A DNA stretch of 60,325 nucleotides from Acidimicrobiia bacterium (GCA_029210695.1 JARGFH010000021.1:1-60325), one strand, 5' to 3'. Positions 50,914-59,521 are shown, counted from the stretch's first letter. Notes: a model not told the origin generated them from the letters alone. Made by a program: numbers and translations.

Positions 50914-52335
50914 ATGTTCGGCAGCTTTGGCGAGGTACTCGAATACATCGAGCGGGAAGGCATCGAGCAGATCGATGTGAAGGTCGTCGACCTGCAGGGT
51001 CGCTGGCGTCGTATGACCTACTCGGCGGCGCATGTCGGCAAGCGACTCTTCGAAGAGGGGACCGGGATCTCCCTGTCTCCATATCCGGGCTACCGGACGA
51101 TTGAGTCCGGTGACATGAAGGTTCGACCGGATATCTCCACAGGGTTCGTTGATCCGTTCCACACACGACCAACACTGGCCTTCATCTGCGACATGTACGA
51201 CAACGACGGAAATCGCTACGAGCGTGATCCGCGGTTCGTGCTCCAGAAGGCCGAGCAGGCTATTGCGGACCTCGGGCTGGGAGCAACGGCCCTCTTTTCG
51301 CCTGAGCTGGAGTTCTACATCCTCGACGGAGCCGACTATGGATCCTCGGCCGGGTCTGCTCACTACGACGTGGAATCCCATGCCGTCGGCTGGGGAGAGA
51401 GCGAGCAGCCTCTCTACCGACTGACCGGGATGGCCAAAGTGGGGCAGGTCGATCTGCCCCTCGATCGGTTTGCCCCGATACGAGAACAGATGGTTCGCCG
51501 GATCGAAGCGATCGGTATCCCCGTCAAGTACCACCACCAGGAACTCGGCACGCCGGGACAAGCGGAGATCGAGGTGTATTTCGATACGCCAGTTCGCACT
51601 GCCGACTCCATGATGATCATGCGCTACCTCATCAAGAACACGGCGCTCGAGTATTCCAAGATCGTGACGTTCATGCCGAAGCCGTTCGAGGGGCACGCAG
51701 GCAACGGTACCCACTTCCATCAGTACCTCACCGATGGCGAGCGGTCGATGTTCTACGACGTCGCCGGCTACGGCGGACTGAGTGAACTCGCCACCAACTA
51801 TCTCTGTGGACTGCTCGAGCACACGCCGGCGCTGATGGGAATCGGGAATGCCAGCACCAACTCTTACCGGCGATTCGCCCCCAACATGGCGGCGCCCGTC
51901 AAGCTCGTGTTCGGACTCGGGAATAGGTCATCTGCAGTGCGAATCCCGGGCTACGCAGTGAACGAACGGGAGGCTCGGGTCGAATACCGGATGCCCGACG
52001 CCACCGCCAACCCCTACCTCATCATTGCCGCCCAGCTCATGGCCGGTATCGATGGAGTGAATCGAAAGCTCGACCCGACGAAGCAGGGATTTGGGCCATA
52101 CGACGTGAACATCTACGACTTGCCGGCCGAGGAACAGGCCAAGCTCCGTGACGTTCCGATCACTTTCGAGGCGGCACTGGCCGAACTCGACGCCGATCGG
52201 GCATTCCTGACCGGGGACGGTGTGTTCCCAGACGAGCTGATCGACTCATATCTGAAGGTGAAAATGGATGCTGAAGTCGCCATGGTTCACGTCCGGCCCC
52301 ATCCGTACGAGTACGAGCTGTATTTCGATCTGTAG
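50914..52335 (+). CDS. Type I glutamine synthetase
   Basis: A 473-residue protein with the usual type I order: DVKVVDLQGRWR, SPELEFYIL (metal Glu), HHQELGTPGQAEIEV, EGHAGNGTHFHQ, IGNASTNSYRRFAP, VEYRMPDATANPYLIIAAQLMAGIDGV, and the adenylylation-type tyrosine in NIYDLPAEE near residue 400. The N-terminal DGSSI loop of housekeeping GlnA is replaced by ISLSPYPG, which may change substrate or activity. It ligates ammonia (or an amine) to glutamate using ATP. The ATG at 50914 follows GGGAGGCGC. It ends the operon; a hairpin terminator follows. Confidence 0.92.
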   Translation: MFGSFGEVLEYIEREGIEQIDVKVVDLQGRWRRMTYSAAHVGKRLFEEGTGISLSPYPGYRTIESGDMKVRPDISTGFVDPFHTRPTLAFICDMYDNDGNRYERDPRFVLQKAEQAIADLGLGATALFSPELEFYILDGADYGSSAGSAHYDVESHAVGWGESEQPLYRLTGMAKVGQVDLPLDRFAPIREQMVRRIEAIGIPVKYHHQELGTPGQAEIEVYFDTPVRTADSMMIMRYLIKNTALEYSKIVTFMPKPFEGHAGNGTHFHQYLTDGERSMFYDVAGYGGLSELATNYLCGLLEHTPALMGIGNASTNSYRRFAPNMAAPVKLVFGLGNRSSAVRIPGYAVNEREARVEYRMPDATANPYLIIAAQLMAGIDGVNRKLDPTKQGFGPYDVNIYDLPAEEQAKLRDVPITFEAALAELDADRAFLTGDGVFPDELIDSYLKVKMDAEVAMVHVRPHPYEYELYFDL

Positions 52336-52346
52336 GGGGCGAGAAC

Positions 52347-52371
52347 CCGGGCGGGCGCGGCACCCGCCCGG
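52347..52371 (+). terminator. GC-rich hairpin terminator
   Basis: CCGGGCGGG (52347-52355) pairs perfectly with CCCGCCCGG (52363-52371) around a 7-nt loop, 12 bases after the glutamine synthetase stop codon. No long T run follows, as is common in high-GC actinobacteria. It separates this operon from sbcD. Confidence 0.75.
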
Positions 52372-52419
52372 CGCACTTCATTCGCGATACCGTCACTTGC
52401 TCCCGGTACCATCGCCGCC

Positions 52420-53553
52420 GTGAAGCTATTGCACACATCCGACTGGCACGTCGGACGGACGATCCGCGGCCGCAGTCGCGCCGACGAGCATCGGGCGGTC
52501 TTGTCAGAAATCGCCGGGATAGCTGCGGCCGAAGCGGTGGATCTCGTGCTGGTGGCCGGCGACCTCTTTGACGTCTCGGCTCCCAGTGCCGAGTCCGAGC
52601 GGATCGTCTACGAAGCGCTCCTCGGTCTGGCGAGGGTGGCCCCGGTGCTGGTTGTGTCCGGCAACCACGATCACCCACGGCGGCTCGAAGCCGTCTCTCC
52701 GCTTCTAGAACTCGGGCGGGTCACGGTGCTGGCGCTCCCTGCCAGAGCCGACGAGGGGGGCGTCGTTCGGTTGCCCGATCTCAACACCAGGGTGGCGCTG
52801 CTTCCGTTCCTCAGCCAGCGGGCGATCGTCACCGCTGATGACCTCATGGCACTTGATCCCGATCAGCACGACGGTAGGTACGCCGGGCGGCTCGGTGCGA
52901 TCATCGGGAGGCTCACCGAGGACATGACCACCGATGAGGTGAACATCCTGTGCTCCCATCTCACCGTGCACGGCGGCGAAATGGGGGGAGGAGAGCGAAC
53001 CGCTCACGTATTCCCGTACGCAATCGCCGCCCAATCCTTTCCCGGATCGCTTTCGTACGTGGCGCTGGGCCACCTACATCGCCTTCAGAAGGTACCCGCC
53101 CCCGCACCCGTTTGGTACTCGGGGTCACCACTCCAACTCGACTTCGGCGAGGTCGATGATACGAAGGGCGTGCTCGTTGTCGAAGCCGAGCCAGGGCTCC
53201 CTGCCGCCGTGCGTGAGGTGCGGCTCGAGACTGGGCGGCGGCTCATCCGGCTGAACGGGACTCTCGAACAAGTCGAAGCGCTGGTCGGGACCACCGGCGA
53301 TGCGTACCTGAAAGTCGAGCTCAACGAACCGGCCAGGGCGGGCCTGGCGGATGAGGTCCGCCGGCTCTTTCCGGAGGCCGTCGATGTTCTGCTGGCCGCG
53401 CCGGCCGAGCACAGGGCCGGACCGAAGGTAGAAGCCCGCCTCGGTAGATCTGCCGCCGAACTCTTCCGTGAATACCTTCAGGACCGGGGTGTCGATGATC
53501 CACGGCTCCCCGCCCTCTTCGACTTGTTGCTCGAGGAAACCTATGAGACCTAG
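52420..53553 (+). CDS. sbcD: SbcD/Mre11-type exonuclease subunit
   Basis: A 377-residue metallophosphoesterase. Its metal-site motifs are TSDWHVGR (D8, H10), VAGDLFDV (D48), SGNHDHPRR (N82, H83), LCSHLTVHG and ALGHLHR, and a C-terminal capping region follows. With SbcC it forms the complex that opens hairpins and blocked DNA ends, the bacterial form of Mre11-Rad50. It starts at GTG 52420, without an obvious ribosome-binding site. Its 3' end overlaps the sbcC start by 11 bases and a NurA-like gene follows that, so all three are translated as a coupled unit. Confidence 0.94.
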   Translation: MKLLHTSDWHVGRTIRGRSRADEHRAVLSEIAGIAAAEAVDLVLVAGDLFDVSAPSAESERIVYEALLGLARVAPVLVVSGNHDHPRRLEAVSPLLELGRVTVLALPARADEGGVVRLPDLNTRVALLPFLSQRAIVTADDLMALDPDQHDGRYAGRLGAIIGRLTEDMTTDEVNILCSHLTVHGGEMGGGERTAHVFPYAIAAQSFPGSLSYVALGHLHRLQKVPAPAPVWYSGSPLQLDFGEVDDTKGVLVVEAEPGLPAAVREVRLETGRRLIRLNGTLEQVEALVGTTGDAYLKVELNEPARAGLADEVRRLFPEAVDVLLAAPAEHRAGPKVEARLGRSAAELFREYLQDRGVDDPRLPALFDLLLEETYET

Positions 53554-55918
53554 GCGCCTCGAACTCGAAGGTTTCACCGCCTTTCGGAACAAAACCATTG
53601 TCGACTTCGAGGGTGCCGACCTCTTCGCCTTCGTTGGGCCTACCGGGAGCGGGAAGTCGAGTCTGGTCGACGCGATCCTCTTCGCCCTCTACGGGATCGT
53701 GCCCCGCTACGGCGATAAGCGGGCCGTTGAACCCGTCGTCTCGTTGGGGAAGAACGAGGCAAGGGTCAGATTCGATTTCTCCGTCGGAGACACGAATTAC
53801 TCCGCAGCGCGGGTAGTCCGGCGCACCAAGACCGGTGCGACCACCGCGGAAGCTCGTCTCGAGGGCGGTGCCGAGCCGATCATGGGCGCAGATGAGGTCA
53901 CAGAAGCGGTTGAGGCATTGCTAGGGCTCGGGTTCGATCACTTCACGAAGTGCGTTGTGCTGCCACAGGGTCAATTCGCAGCATTCCTACACGACTCAGC
54001 CGCCAAACGCCAGGAACTCCTGCGGCAGTTGCTGGACCTTGGCCGCTACCGGCGAATCAGGGAGGTTGCCGTCGAGCGGCAACGCCTGGCGGACGCCAGG
54101 GTCGAGGTTTTGACCACCCAGATCAACGATCTCGCCTTTGCAACTGAGGCGGCGCTGGAGGCGGCCGAAACACGACGGGTCGGGCTGGCCGCACTGCGCG
54201 ACGAGATCGATGCTCTGGAGCCGGAACTCGAGCAAACCCGCAGATCGGCGCGCCTCGATGAGGAGGCTGCCGCCAACGCCCGCCGCAATGTGGAGATTCT
54301 TCGATCGGTCGCTTCGCCCGCCGGGCTCGCCGAGCTCGTCGAACTCGCCGATCAGGTCTCCGGCCGGCTCGCTGCCGCTCAAGCTGCCGCTACGGAGGCG
54401 GCCGAGCAACGCAGGAGCCTCGATGAGCAGTCGGCCGGCCTGGCCGACGCAGCCGCGGTCGCCCGGCTCAGCGATTTGCATCAGCGGCTCGCCCATGAAC
54501 TCGAGACGGAGAAGACGATCTCGCTCGAGGTGGACACGGCTTGCAAGGCCGCCACCGCGGCACGAGCCGAGGCGACCGCGGCCGAGGTGATGTTCGATGA
54601 TGCTGTGGAGCGCATCGAGGGTCTGCGACGCGAGCACGCTGCACATGCTCTGGCAGCGCATCTGGCGGTCGGAGAACCGTGCCCTGTGTGCCACCAGCGG
54701 GTCGAGTCGATTCCCGCGCTGAGTACGCCCGCCGCACTGGAGGCGGCAGAACGCGAAGCCGATCGCCTCCGGGTGAACCGGACGGCTGCTGCGACGGCTG
54801 CTGCACAGGCGGGTGAGGCACTGGCGGCGATCGAGTCCCGCTACACCGAAGGTGCAGACAGGATTGCGGTGCTGCGCGACCGGCTGGCCGGCCAGCCCGA
54901 TGCCGATGAGACCCTGCAGCTCCAGAAGGCGCGGACCGACCTCGATACGGCACTTCGAGCGGGGCGCGAAATGGAACTGGCGGCCGTCCAAGCAGTCGAG
55001 TCCGCCCGCCGGGAGGGCCAGGATCTGGCGCGGCGAGTTGAGGAGGCCCGTCGCCAATTCGACGCGACTCGCGACAAGGTAGCGGCGCTGGCACCACCGA
55101 CTCCGAAACGGGAGAGGCTCGACGCCGATTGGTCTGCGCTCGTCCAGTGGGCAGTCGGGATGGCGGACGAGCTTTCCGTACAAGCGGACGCAAAGGCTCA
55201 GTCTGTCGAGGAGGCTGCAGCCGCGGTCGCTGCGCACGAGCAGCGATTCGCCAAAGACCTCGCCGCTCTCGACCTGGCGGTGGGCGATCGCAAAGCCCGC
55301 GATGTCTGTGTCGATGCGCTGGCCGCCGCCACCCAGCAAGTGGAGCACATCGCAAGCGCACGAGTTAAGGCGGCCGGTTTAGCGAAAGAACGCGACGCTG
55401 AACAGGAGTCGGCACTGATCGCCAAGAGCCTGGCCCATCATCTGGCGGCCAACGGCTTCGAGGGCTGGGTGATGGCTGAAGCCCTCGAAGCTCTCGTCCA
55501 AGGAGCGAATCTGCGCCTCGATGATCTGTCCAGCGGAGCGTTTTCGCTGGAGCTGGAGAAACGGGAGTTCCGGGTCATCGATCATCGAAATGCCGATGAG
55601 CGACGCTCGGTCAAGACGCTCTCCGGTGGCGAGACCTTCCTCGTGTCCCTCGCCCTGGCGCTCGCACTTGCCGAGGAACTGGCCTCCATGTCGGCACAGG
55701 GTGTTGCGCGTCTCGAATCGATGTTTCTCGACGAGGGGTTCGGCGCACTCGACGCGGAAACCCTCGATGTGGTCGCTACCGTTATCCACGAACTCGGTTC
55801 CGATGGCCGCATGATTGGATTGATCACTCACGTGAAGGATCTCGCCGATCAGGTGCCGGTCCGGTTTGAGATCCGGAAGGGTCCGGGAGGAGCGACGGTT
55901 GAGCGGGTGGACGCATGA
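53543..55918 (+). CDS. sbcC: SbcC/Rad50-type ATPase with zinc hook
   Basis: A 791-residue SMC-like protein. Walker A is GPTGSGKSS (32-40), the Q-loop VVLPQGQFAAFL is near residue 140, and long coiled coils flank the zinc hook C380-P-V-C383 almost exactly at the midpoint. The ABC signature LSGGE begins at 693, Walker B MFLDEGFGALD at 727. It is shorter than E. coli SbcC (1048), nearer to archaeal and actinobacterial Rad50-like forms. It bridges and clamps DNA ends for SbcD cutting. The ATG at 53543 is used; the earlier ATG at 53468 lies inside sbcD in another frame. The stop codon overlaps the NurA-like ATG (ATGA). Confidence 0.94.
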   Translation: MRPRRLELEGFTAFRNKTIVDFEGADLFAFVGPTGSGKSSLVDAILFALYGIVPRYGDKRAVEPVVSLGKNEARVRFDFSVGDTNYSAARVVRRTKTGATTAEARLEGGAEPIMGADEVTEAVEALLGLGFDHFTKCVVLPQGQFAAFLHDSAAKRQELLRQLLDLGRYRRIREVAVERQRLADARVEVLTTQINDLAFATEAALEAAETRRVGLAALRDEIDALEPELEQTRRSARLDEEAAANARRNVEILRSVASPAGLAELVELADQVSGRLAAAQAAATEAAEQRRSLDEQSAGLADAAAVARLSDLHQRLAHELETEKTISLEVDTACKAATAARAEATAAEVMFDDAVERIEGLRREHAAHALAAHLAVGEPCPVCHQRVESIPALSTPAALEAAEREADRLRVNRTAAATAAAQAGEALAAIESRYTEGADRIAVLRDRLAGQPDADETLQLQKARTDLDTALRAGREMELAAVQAVESARREGQDLARRVEEARRQFDATRDKVAALAPPTPKRERLDADWSALVQWAVGMADELSVQADAKAQSVEEAAAAVAAHEQRFAKDLAALDLAVGDRKARDVCVDALAAATQQVEHIASARVKAAGLAKERDAEQESALIAKSLAHHLAANGFEGWVMAEALEALVQGANLRLDDLSSGAFSLELEKREFRVIDHRNADERRSVKTLSGGETFLVSLALALALAEELASMSAQGVARLESMFLDEGFGALDAETLDVVATVIHELGSDGRMIGLITHVKDLADQVPVRFEIRKGPGGATVERVDA

Positions 55919-56823
55919 AGTTCTCGATTGAGCCATGGGCGCCCGAGTACGGTGTTGCCTCGGGCGCCGAGATGGAAGACACGACGTCGCCCCCGGCGCT
56001 CGATGTCGAGGTTGCTGCCGCCGATTGGGCTCCTGTCAGCCCGGCCGGTGCGGGTGCTTCATCTGTGCTCTTCGTCGACGGCGTCAGACGGATCGACGCC
56101 AACGTTTGGATCACCCAGCCGGATGGAACGACCGCCCTCGGAATCTGTGCCTCGTATGCGGCAGGGGCCGTGCGGGCCGATGGAAGCGCTGATCTCGTCG
56201 AGACGGTCGTCGAACGCGGCCTGTTCACGTCGGCCAACCAAGCCGAGGATATCGTGACCAGGCGCTCCTGCTATTCGGTGCGAGCGGCGGCGGGGGAGTC
56301 CCCGGAGGCGCTGTGGCTGGCCATGCAGCAGCGGATGGGTGAGCTGGAAGGCGCCATCGTTGCCAAACACGAGGGCGCCGACCTGGTCGTGGCAGACGGT
56401 CCGCTGAGGGCCGGGAAGCATGTTCCGTCGTCGGTCGGCTACATCAAGACCCACCATGTTCATTACCTTCCGCCGGCCGTCCGACCCGTTCTCGGGTCCC
56501 TCGCAGCAGGCCAGCGGACTCCCGTGTTCCTCTCGACCACGTCGTGGTCGCGATACATGTGGTACGTGCGCTTGCCGGGACCGGCCGGGCATCCGCTTGC
56601 GTCCGTCGTCCGCCTCGAAGCCTCTGCCGATCAGTCACCGGCGTCGGCGGTCGAACTCGCAAATCTGGTCAGCGTCTCACTCCCACGCTTCGCATCTCAG
56701 GGGCACAAGGACCCGCGCGCTCCCCAGAATCTCTATCCGATCGCCGGACTGGAGCGAGAGCTACGCCGGCGTTTGGGCGACCAGGCCTTGCTGTTTCGGG
56801 ATCTGCGGGTCGCGGCGACCTGA
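55915..56823 (+). CDS. nurA: NurA-like nuclease
   Basis: A 302-residue protein with the NurA domain pattern. D55 in LFVDGVRR is the first motif, followed by a middle helix carrying LEGAIVAKHEG. D161 in VVADGPL is the second acidic motif, K178 lies in VGYIKTHHVHYLP, and the C-terminal HKDPRAP block contains His. NurA is the Mn-dependent 5'-3' nuclease partner of HerA in archaea and in a few bacteria (Thermus, Deinococcus). Its ATG overlaps the sbcC stop (ATGA), so it is made together with SbcCD. This gene order, and the separate HerA-like gene 10.5 kb upstream, are the basis for calling a resection module. The match is by motif, not by search. Confidence 0.75.
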   Translation: MKFSIEPWAPEYGVASGAEMEDTTSPPALDVEVAAADWAPVSPAGAGASSVLFVDGVRRIDANVWITQPDGTTALGICASYAAGAVRADGSADLVETVVERGLFTSANQAEDIVTRRSCYSVRAAAGESPEALWLAMQQRMGELEGAIVAKHEGADLVVADGPLRAGKHVPSSVGYIKTHHVHYLPPAVRPVLGSLAAGQRTPVFLSTTSWSRYMWYVRLPGPAGHPLASVVRLEASADQSPASAVELANLVSVSLPRFASQGHKDPRAPQNLYPIAGLERELRRRLGDQALLFRDLRVAAT

Positions 56824-56826
56824 GTA

Positions 56827-57819
56827 TCACGCTTCGCGTTTCGGTTGCCTGGTCATGAGGGCCAACACCGCCTCGCGCGGGTGCGCGCCGTCGTAGAGGA
56901 CGCGGCCGACCTGGGCGGCGATCGGCGTTTCCACCCCGACTCTTTCTGCCAGATCCAGGACGGCTCTGGTCGTCTTGACTCCTTCGGCAACCATGCGCAT
57001 GTCGTCGATGATCTCGTCGAGCGAGTGCCCTTTGGCCAGTTCCACTCCTACGCGATGGTTCCTGCTCTGAGAACTCGTACAGGTGGCGATGAGATCTCCA
57101 ACTCCTGCGAGGCCGGCGAACGTATTCGGTTCACCACCGAGTGCTACACCGAGCCTCGTGAGTTCGGCGATCGCCCGCGTAACCAGCGCAGCCAGCGTGT
57201 TGTCCCCGAGGCCCAGGCCGCGTGCCATCCCTGCTGCGATGGCCATCACGTTCTTGAGTGCCCCGGCCGTTTCGCAACCGATCACGTCCTGATTGGTGTA
57301 GACGCGAAACGTCGGATCCATGAACGCCTGCTGAAGTGAGCCGGCGACTCCGAGGTCGGACATAGCAATGACGGTGGCGGCGGGTTGACCCTCCATGATC
57401 TCCTTCGCCAGATTTGGACCGGTGAGAACACCGATCGTCGCCGGGTCGTGGGAGGGGAGGACTTCCGCCGTAACCTCGCTCATTCGCTTGAGTGATTCCT
57501 GCTCGATGCCCTTGGTCAGGCTGAGGATCGGAAGATCGTCACCGACGAAGCCGGCCAACTCGGTGAGGACCGCCCGGTAGCCGTGGGACGGAACCGCCAT
57601 GATGAGCGCCTCGACGCCGGCCACTGTCTGTTCGAGATCAGTGGAGGCGCGCAAGCCGTAGGGAAGTCTGAAACCAGTCAGGTAGTCCGGGTTCTCGCCT
57701 GCGTTGATCGCCACAGCGAGTTCGTTCCGTCGAGCCCACAACGTCACAGGTTGGCGGCGAGCCGCCAGCGCCGCCACCGTCGTACCCCAGGAACCGGCAC
57801 CAATCACAGCCATCTTCAT
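56827..57819 (-). CDS. gpsA: NAD(P)-dependent glycerol-3-phosphate dehydrogenase
   Basis: A 330-residue enzyme that reduces dihydroxyacetone phosphate to sn-glycerol-3-phosphate for phospholipid synthesis. VIGAGSWGTTVAA at the start binds NAD(P)H, PSHGYRAVL and SLTKGIEQ follow, GPNLAKEIMEGQPAATVIA is the family core, and ALKNVMAIAAGMARGLGLGDNTLAALVTRAIAE carries the catalytic Lys. The ATG at 57819 follows AAAGGATG; an earlier ATG at 57858 lacks a site. It is convergent with the NurA-like gene (3 bases apart) and divergent from ychF. Confidence 0.94.
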   Translation of the reverse strand: MKMAVIGAGSWGTTVAALAARRQPVTLWARRNELAVAINAGENPDYLTGFRLPYGLRASTDLEQTVAGVEALIMAVPSHGYRAVLTELAGFVGDDLPILSLTKGIEQESLKRMSEVTAEVLPSHDPATIGVLTGPNLAKEIMEGQPAATVIAMSDLGVAGSLQQAFMDPTFRVYTNQDVIGCETAGALKNVMAIAAGMARGLGLGDNTLAALVTRAIAELTRLGVALGGEPNTFAGLAGVGDLIATCTSSQSRNHRVGVELAKGHSLDEIIDDMRMVAEGVKTTRAVLDLAERVGVETPIAAQVGRVLYDGAHPREAVLALMTRQPKREA

Positions 57820-57894
57820 CGAACATCCTTTCGGCGGAATCCCACGATACGGCACCAAACTGCGCGATGTGAGCCACGGCTACAATCGCTCGCT

Positions 57895-58971
57895 GTGGCA
57901 AAGATCGGAATACTCGGGTACCCCAACGTTGGTAAGACCACTCTGTTCAACGCGTTGACCGGGCTGACTGCGCCGACTGCTGCTCATCCGTTCTCGACCC
58001 TCGAACCAAATGTGGGGGTCGCTTCCGTTCCCGATTCCAGGCTCGATCGTGCGGCTGCCGTCGAGCGCTCGGTCAAGATCGTGCATGCGCAACTGGAACT
58101 CCTCGATGTGCCGGCCATGGTCAAACCGGGACACGGTGGGGGATTGGCCGGCCAGTTCCTGGCTCGACTCCGGGATGTCGAAGCGCTCGCCATCGTGTTG
58201 CGGGCGTTCGAAGATGTGGCAGTCCCCGATGATGAATCCGGCGTCGACGCCGTTGCGCAAGCGCAGGAGTTGCTGCTCGAGCTAGCCCTGGCCGACTTCG
58301 ATGTGTTCGAACGCCGGCGAGCCAAACTCGCCAAGGAGGCAACCGCCGACTCATCGAAACGCGGAGCGGCCGAGGCGATCGCGGCCGGGACCGCAGTGCT
58401 GGAGGCGGGTGAAGCCCTCCGGCAGCACGCGTGGGAGCGGGAAGCCCTCACCGCCTTCCGGGATCTGGCCCCGCTGTCGCTGAAGCCGGCCGTTTGGGTG
58501 GTCAACGCCGGGGAGGACGCCGACGCCGGCGCTCTGGCCGGCGAGGTGGCGGAGGTCGTCCCGCCCGGCGATACCGTCGTCGCCGTGTCTGCCGTCCTGG
58601 AAGAGGAGGCTGCTCAGCTGGATCCTGCCGATCGAGCGGAGCTCTTCGAAGGCCTTGGCCTCGGTGAGGGGGCCCTGAATCGAATGGTGCGGGCGTCGTA
58701 CACGGCGCTTGGATTGCAGTCGTTCTTCACCCTCGGCCCGAAGGAAGCTCATGCGTGGACGGTGCGGGTGGGAGCGACCGCCCCTGAGGCGGCCGGGAAG
58801 ATCCACTCCGACCTGGAGCGGGGATTCATCAGGGCGGAGATCGTGCCGATCGATGCTGCGATCGAAGCCGGAGGCTGGGATGCTGCCAAGGCGGCCGGGC
58901 TCGTGCGGGTCGAAGGGAAGTCGTACACCATGGTCGAAGGCGACGTTATCAACGTGCGTTTCTCGGTCTGA
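57895..58971 (+). CDS. ychF: YchF/Obg-family ATPase (ribosome-binding)
   Basis: A 358-residue P-loop protein with G1 GYPNVGKTT, switch TAPTAAHPFSTLEPNVGVASVPD, G3 DVPAMVKPGHGG, and a C-terminal TGS-like domain (HAWTVRVGATAPEAAGKIHSDLERGFIRAEI). YchF hydrolyses ATP rather than GTP; the G4 position reads N-A-G-E, in line with that. It binds the ribosome and is redox-sensitive in E. coli. Length is near the usual 363. The start is GTG at 57895, following the family N-terminus (VAKIGILGYPN); the frame remains open to 57583 but is antisense to gpsA there. Confidence 0.92.
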   Translation: MAKIGILGYPNVGKTTLFNALTGLTAPTAAHPFSTLEPNVGVASVPDSRLDRAAAVERSVKIVHAQLELLDVPAMVKPGHGGGLAGQFLARLRDVEALAIVLRAFEDVAVPDDESGVDAVAQAQELLLELALADFDVFERRRAKLAKEATADSSKRGAAEAIAAGTAVLEAGEALRQHAWEREALTAFRDLAPLSLKPAVWVVNAGEDADAGALAGEVAEVVPPGDTVVAVSAVLEEEAAQLDPADRAELFEGLGLGEGALNRMVRASYTALGLQSFFTLGPKEAHAWTVRVGATAPEAAGKIHSDLERGFIRAEIVPIDAAIEAGGWDAAKAAGLVRVEGKSYTMVEGDVINVRFSV

Positions 58972-59000
58972 TTGGAACGCCCGCCGCTATTCTCGGGGTG

Positions 59001-59180
59001 ATGGTCGATCAGCTCGACACAGAGATACCGCGGCTCGATCCGATGGCGCCTGCGGAAGCCCGCGCCGAATTCGTGCGGAACCTCAAAGCGCTGGTGGCCG
59101 CCGGATCCTATGAGGTCCCATCCGACGAGATTGCACTGGCCGTTCTGACCGATTTGGTCAGAAACAACCACTGCGCGTGA
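59001..59180 (+). CDS. FlgM-like mini-protein 1
   Basis: A 59-residue protein whose second half (VRNLKALVAAGSYEVPSDEIALAVLTDL) matches the C-terminal pattern of FlgM, the anti-sigma-28 factor: a helix, then G-x-Y-x-V-x-x-x-x-I-A and another helix. The first half is short and acidic. FlgM holds the flagellar sigma factor until the hook is complete. No flagellar gene is visible here, so this may act on another sigma factor or DNA-binding protein. The start is the ATG at 59001 with GGGG nearby (or GTG at 58998). A second copy follows after 46 bases. Confidence 0.6.
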   Translation: MVDQLDTEIPRLDPMAPAEARAEFVRNLKALVAAGSYEVPSDEIALAVLTDLVRNNHCA

Positions 59181-59226
59181 GATTTCCCTTCAATAGTGGC
59201 GGTTGGCGTGCCGATGCTTCTATGTG

Positions 59227-59418
59227 ATGATCGAGGAAACGCACCGCAGTTGGTGGCAATCCCGGCTCGATGATCTCTCTGAGAGAATCGCGGCCGGAGA
59301 TTATTTCGTGCCTGCTGAAGAGATCGCCGCGGCAATTCTCTTCGGCCGGCCCAAGTGGGGCGAGAATCCTGAACTGATCGAAGAGATCCCCCTCGAGCGT
59401 CGAGTCGTCGCCGGGTGA
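59227..59418 (+). CDS. FlgM-like mini-protein 2
   Basis: A 63-residue protein with the same pattern as the gene before it: RLDDLSERIAAGDYFVPAEEIAAAIL corresponds to the helix-turn (G-D-Y-x-V-P-x-E-E-I-A)-helix of FlgM. It has a longer C-terminal tail ending EEIPLERRVVAG. The two proteins share the core spacing but little other identity, so an old duplication is likely. Starts are ATG at 59227 or GTG at 59224; no clear ribosome-binding site was found. A strong hairpin follows. Confidence 0.6.
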   Translation: MIEETHRSWWQSRLDDLSERIAAGDYFVPAEEIAAAILFGRPKWGENPELIEEIPLERRVVAG

Positions 59419-59486
59419 GCCGAGGCTCTCGTACCGCCGACGAGCGCAACTGCATGGCGGGAGGCTGGTTCGGTTTGGACAAAGGC

Positions 59487-59521
59487 GGAGGCTCCGGCAA
59501 GGGGGGTTGACCGGAGCCTCC
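59487..59521 (+). terminator. Strong hairpin terminator after the FlgM-like genes
   Basis: GGAGGCTCCGG (59487-59497) pairs perfectly with CCGGAGCCTCC (59511-59521), an 11-bp stem with a 13-nt loop. It lies 68 bases after the last FlgM-like stop codon and just outside the insertion element, so it probably ends the ychF-side transcription unit. Confidence 0.75.

Noticed and set aside
53996-55348. 450-residue open frame on the minus strand opposite sbcC
   Set aside because: It is antisense to a gene with complete Walker A, zinc hook, signature and Walker B motifs. In high-GC DNA the opposite strand of a real gene often stays open, and the translated product has no recognisable domain.
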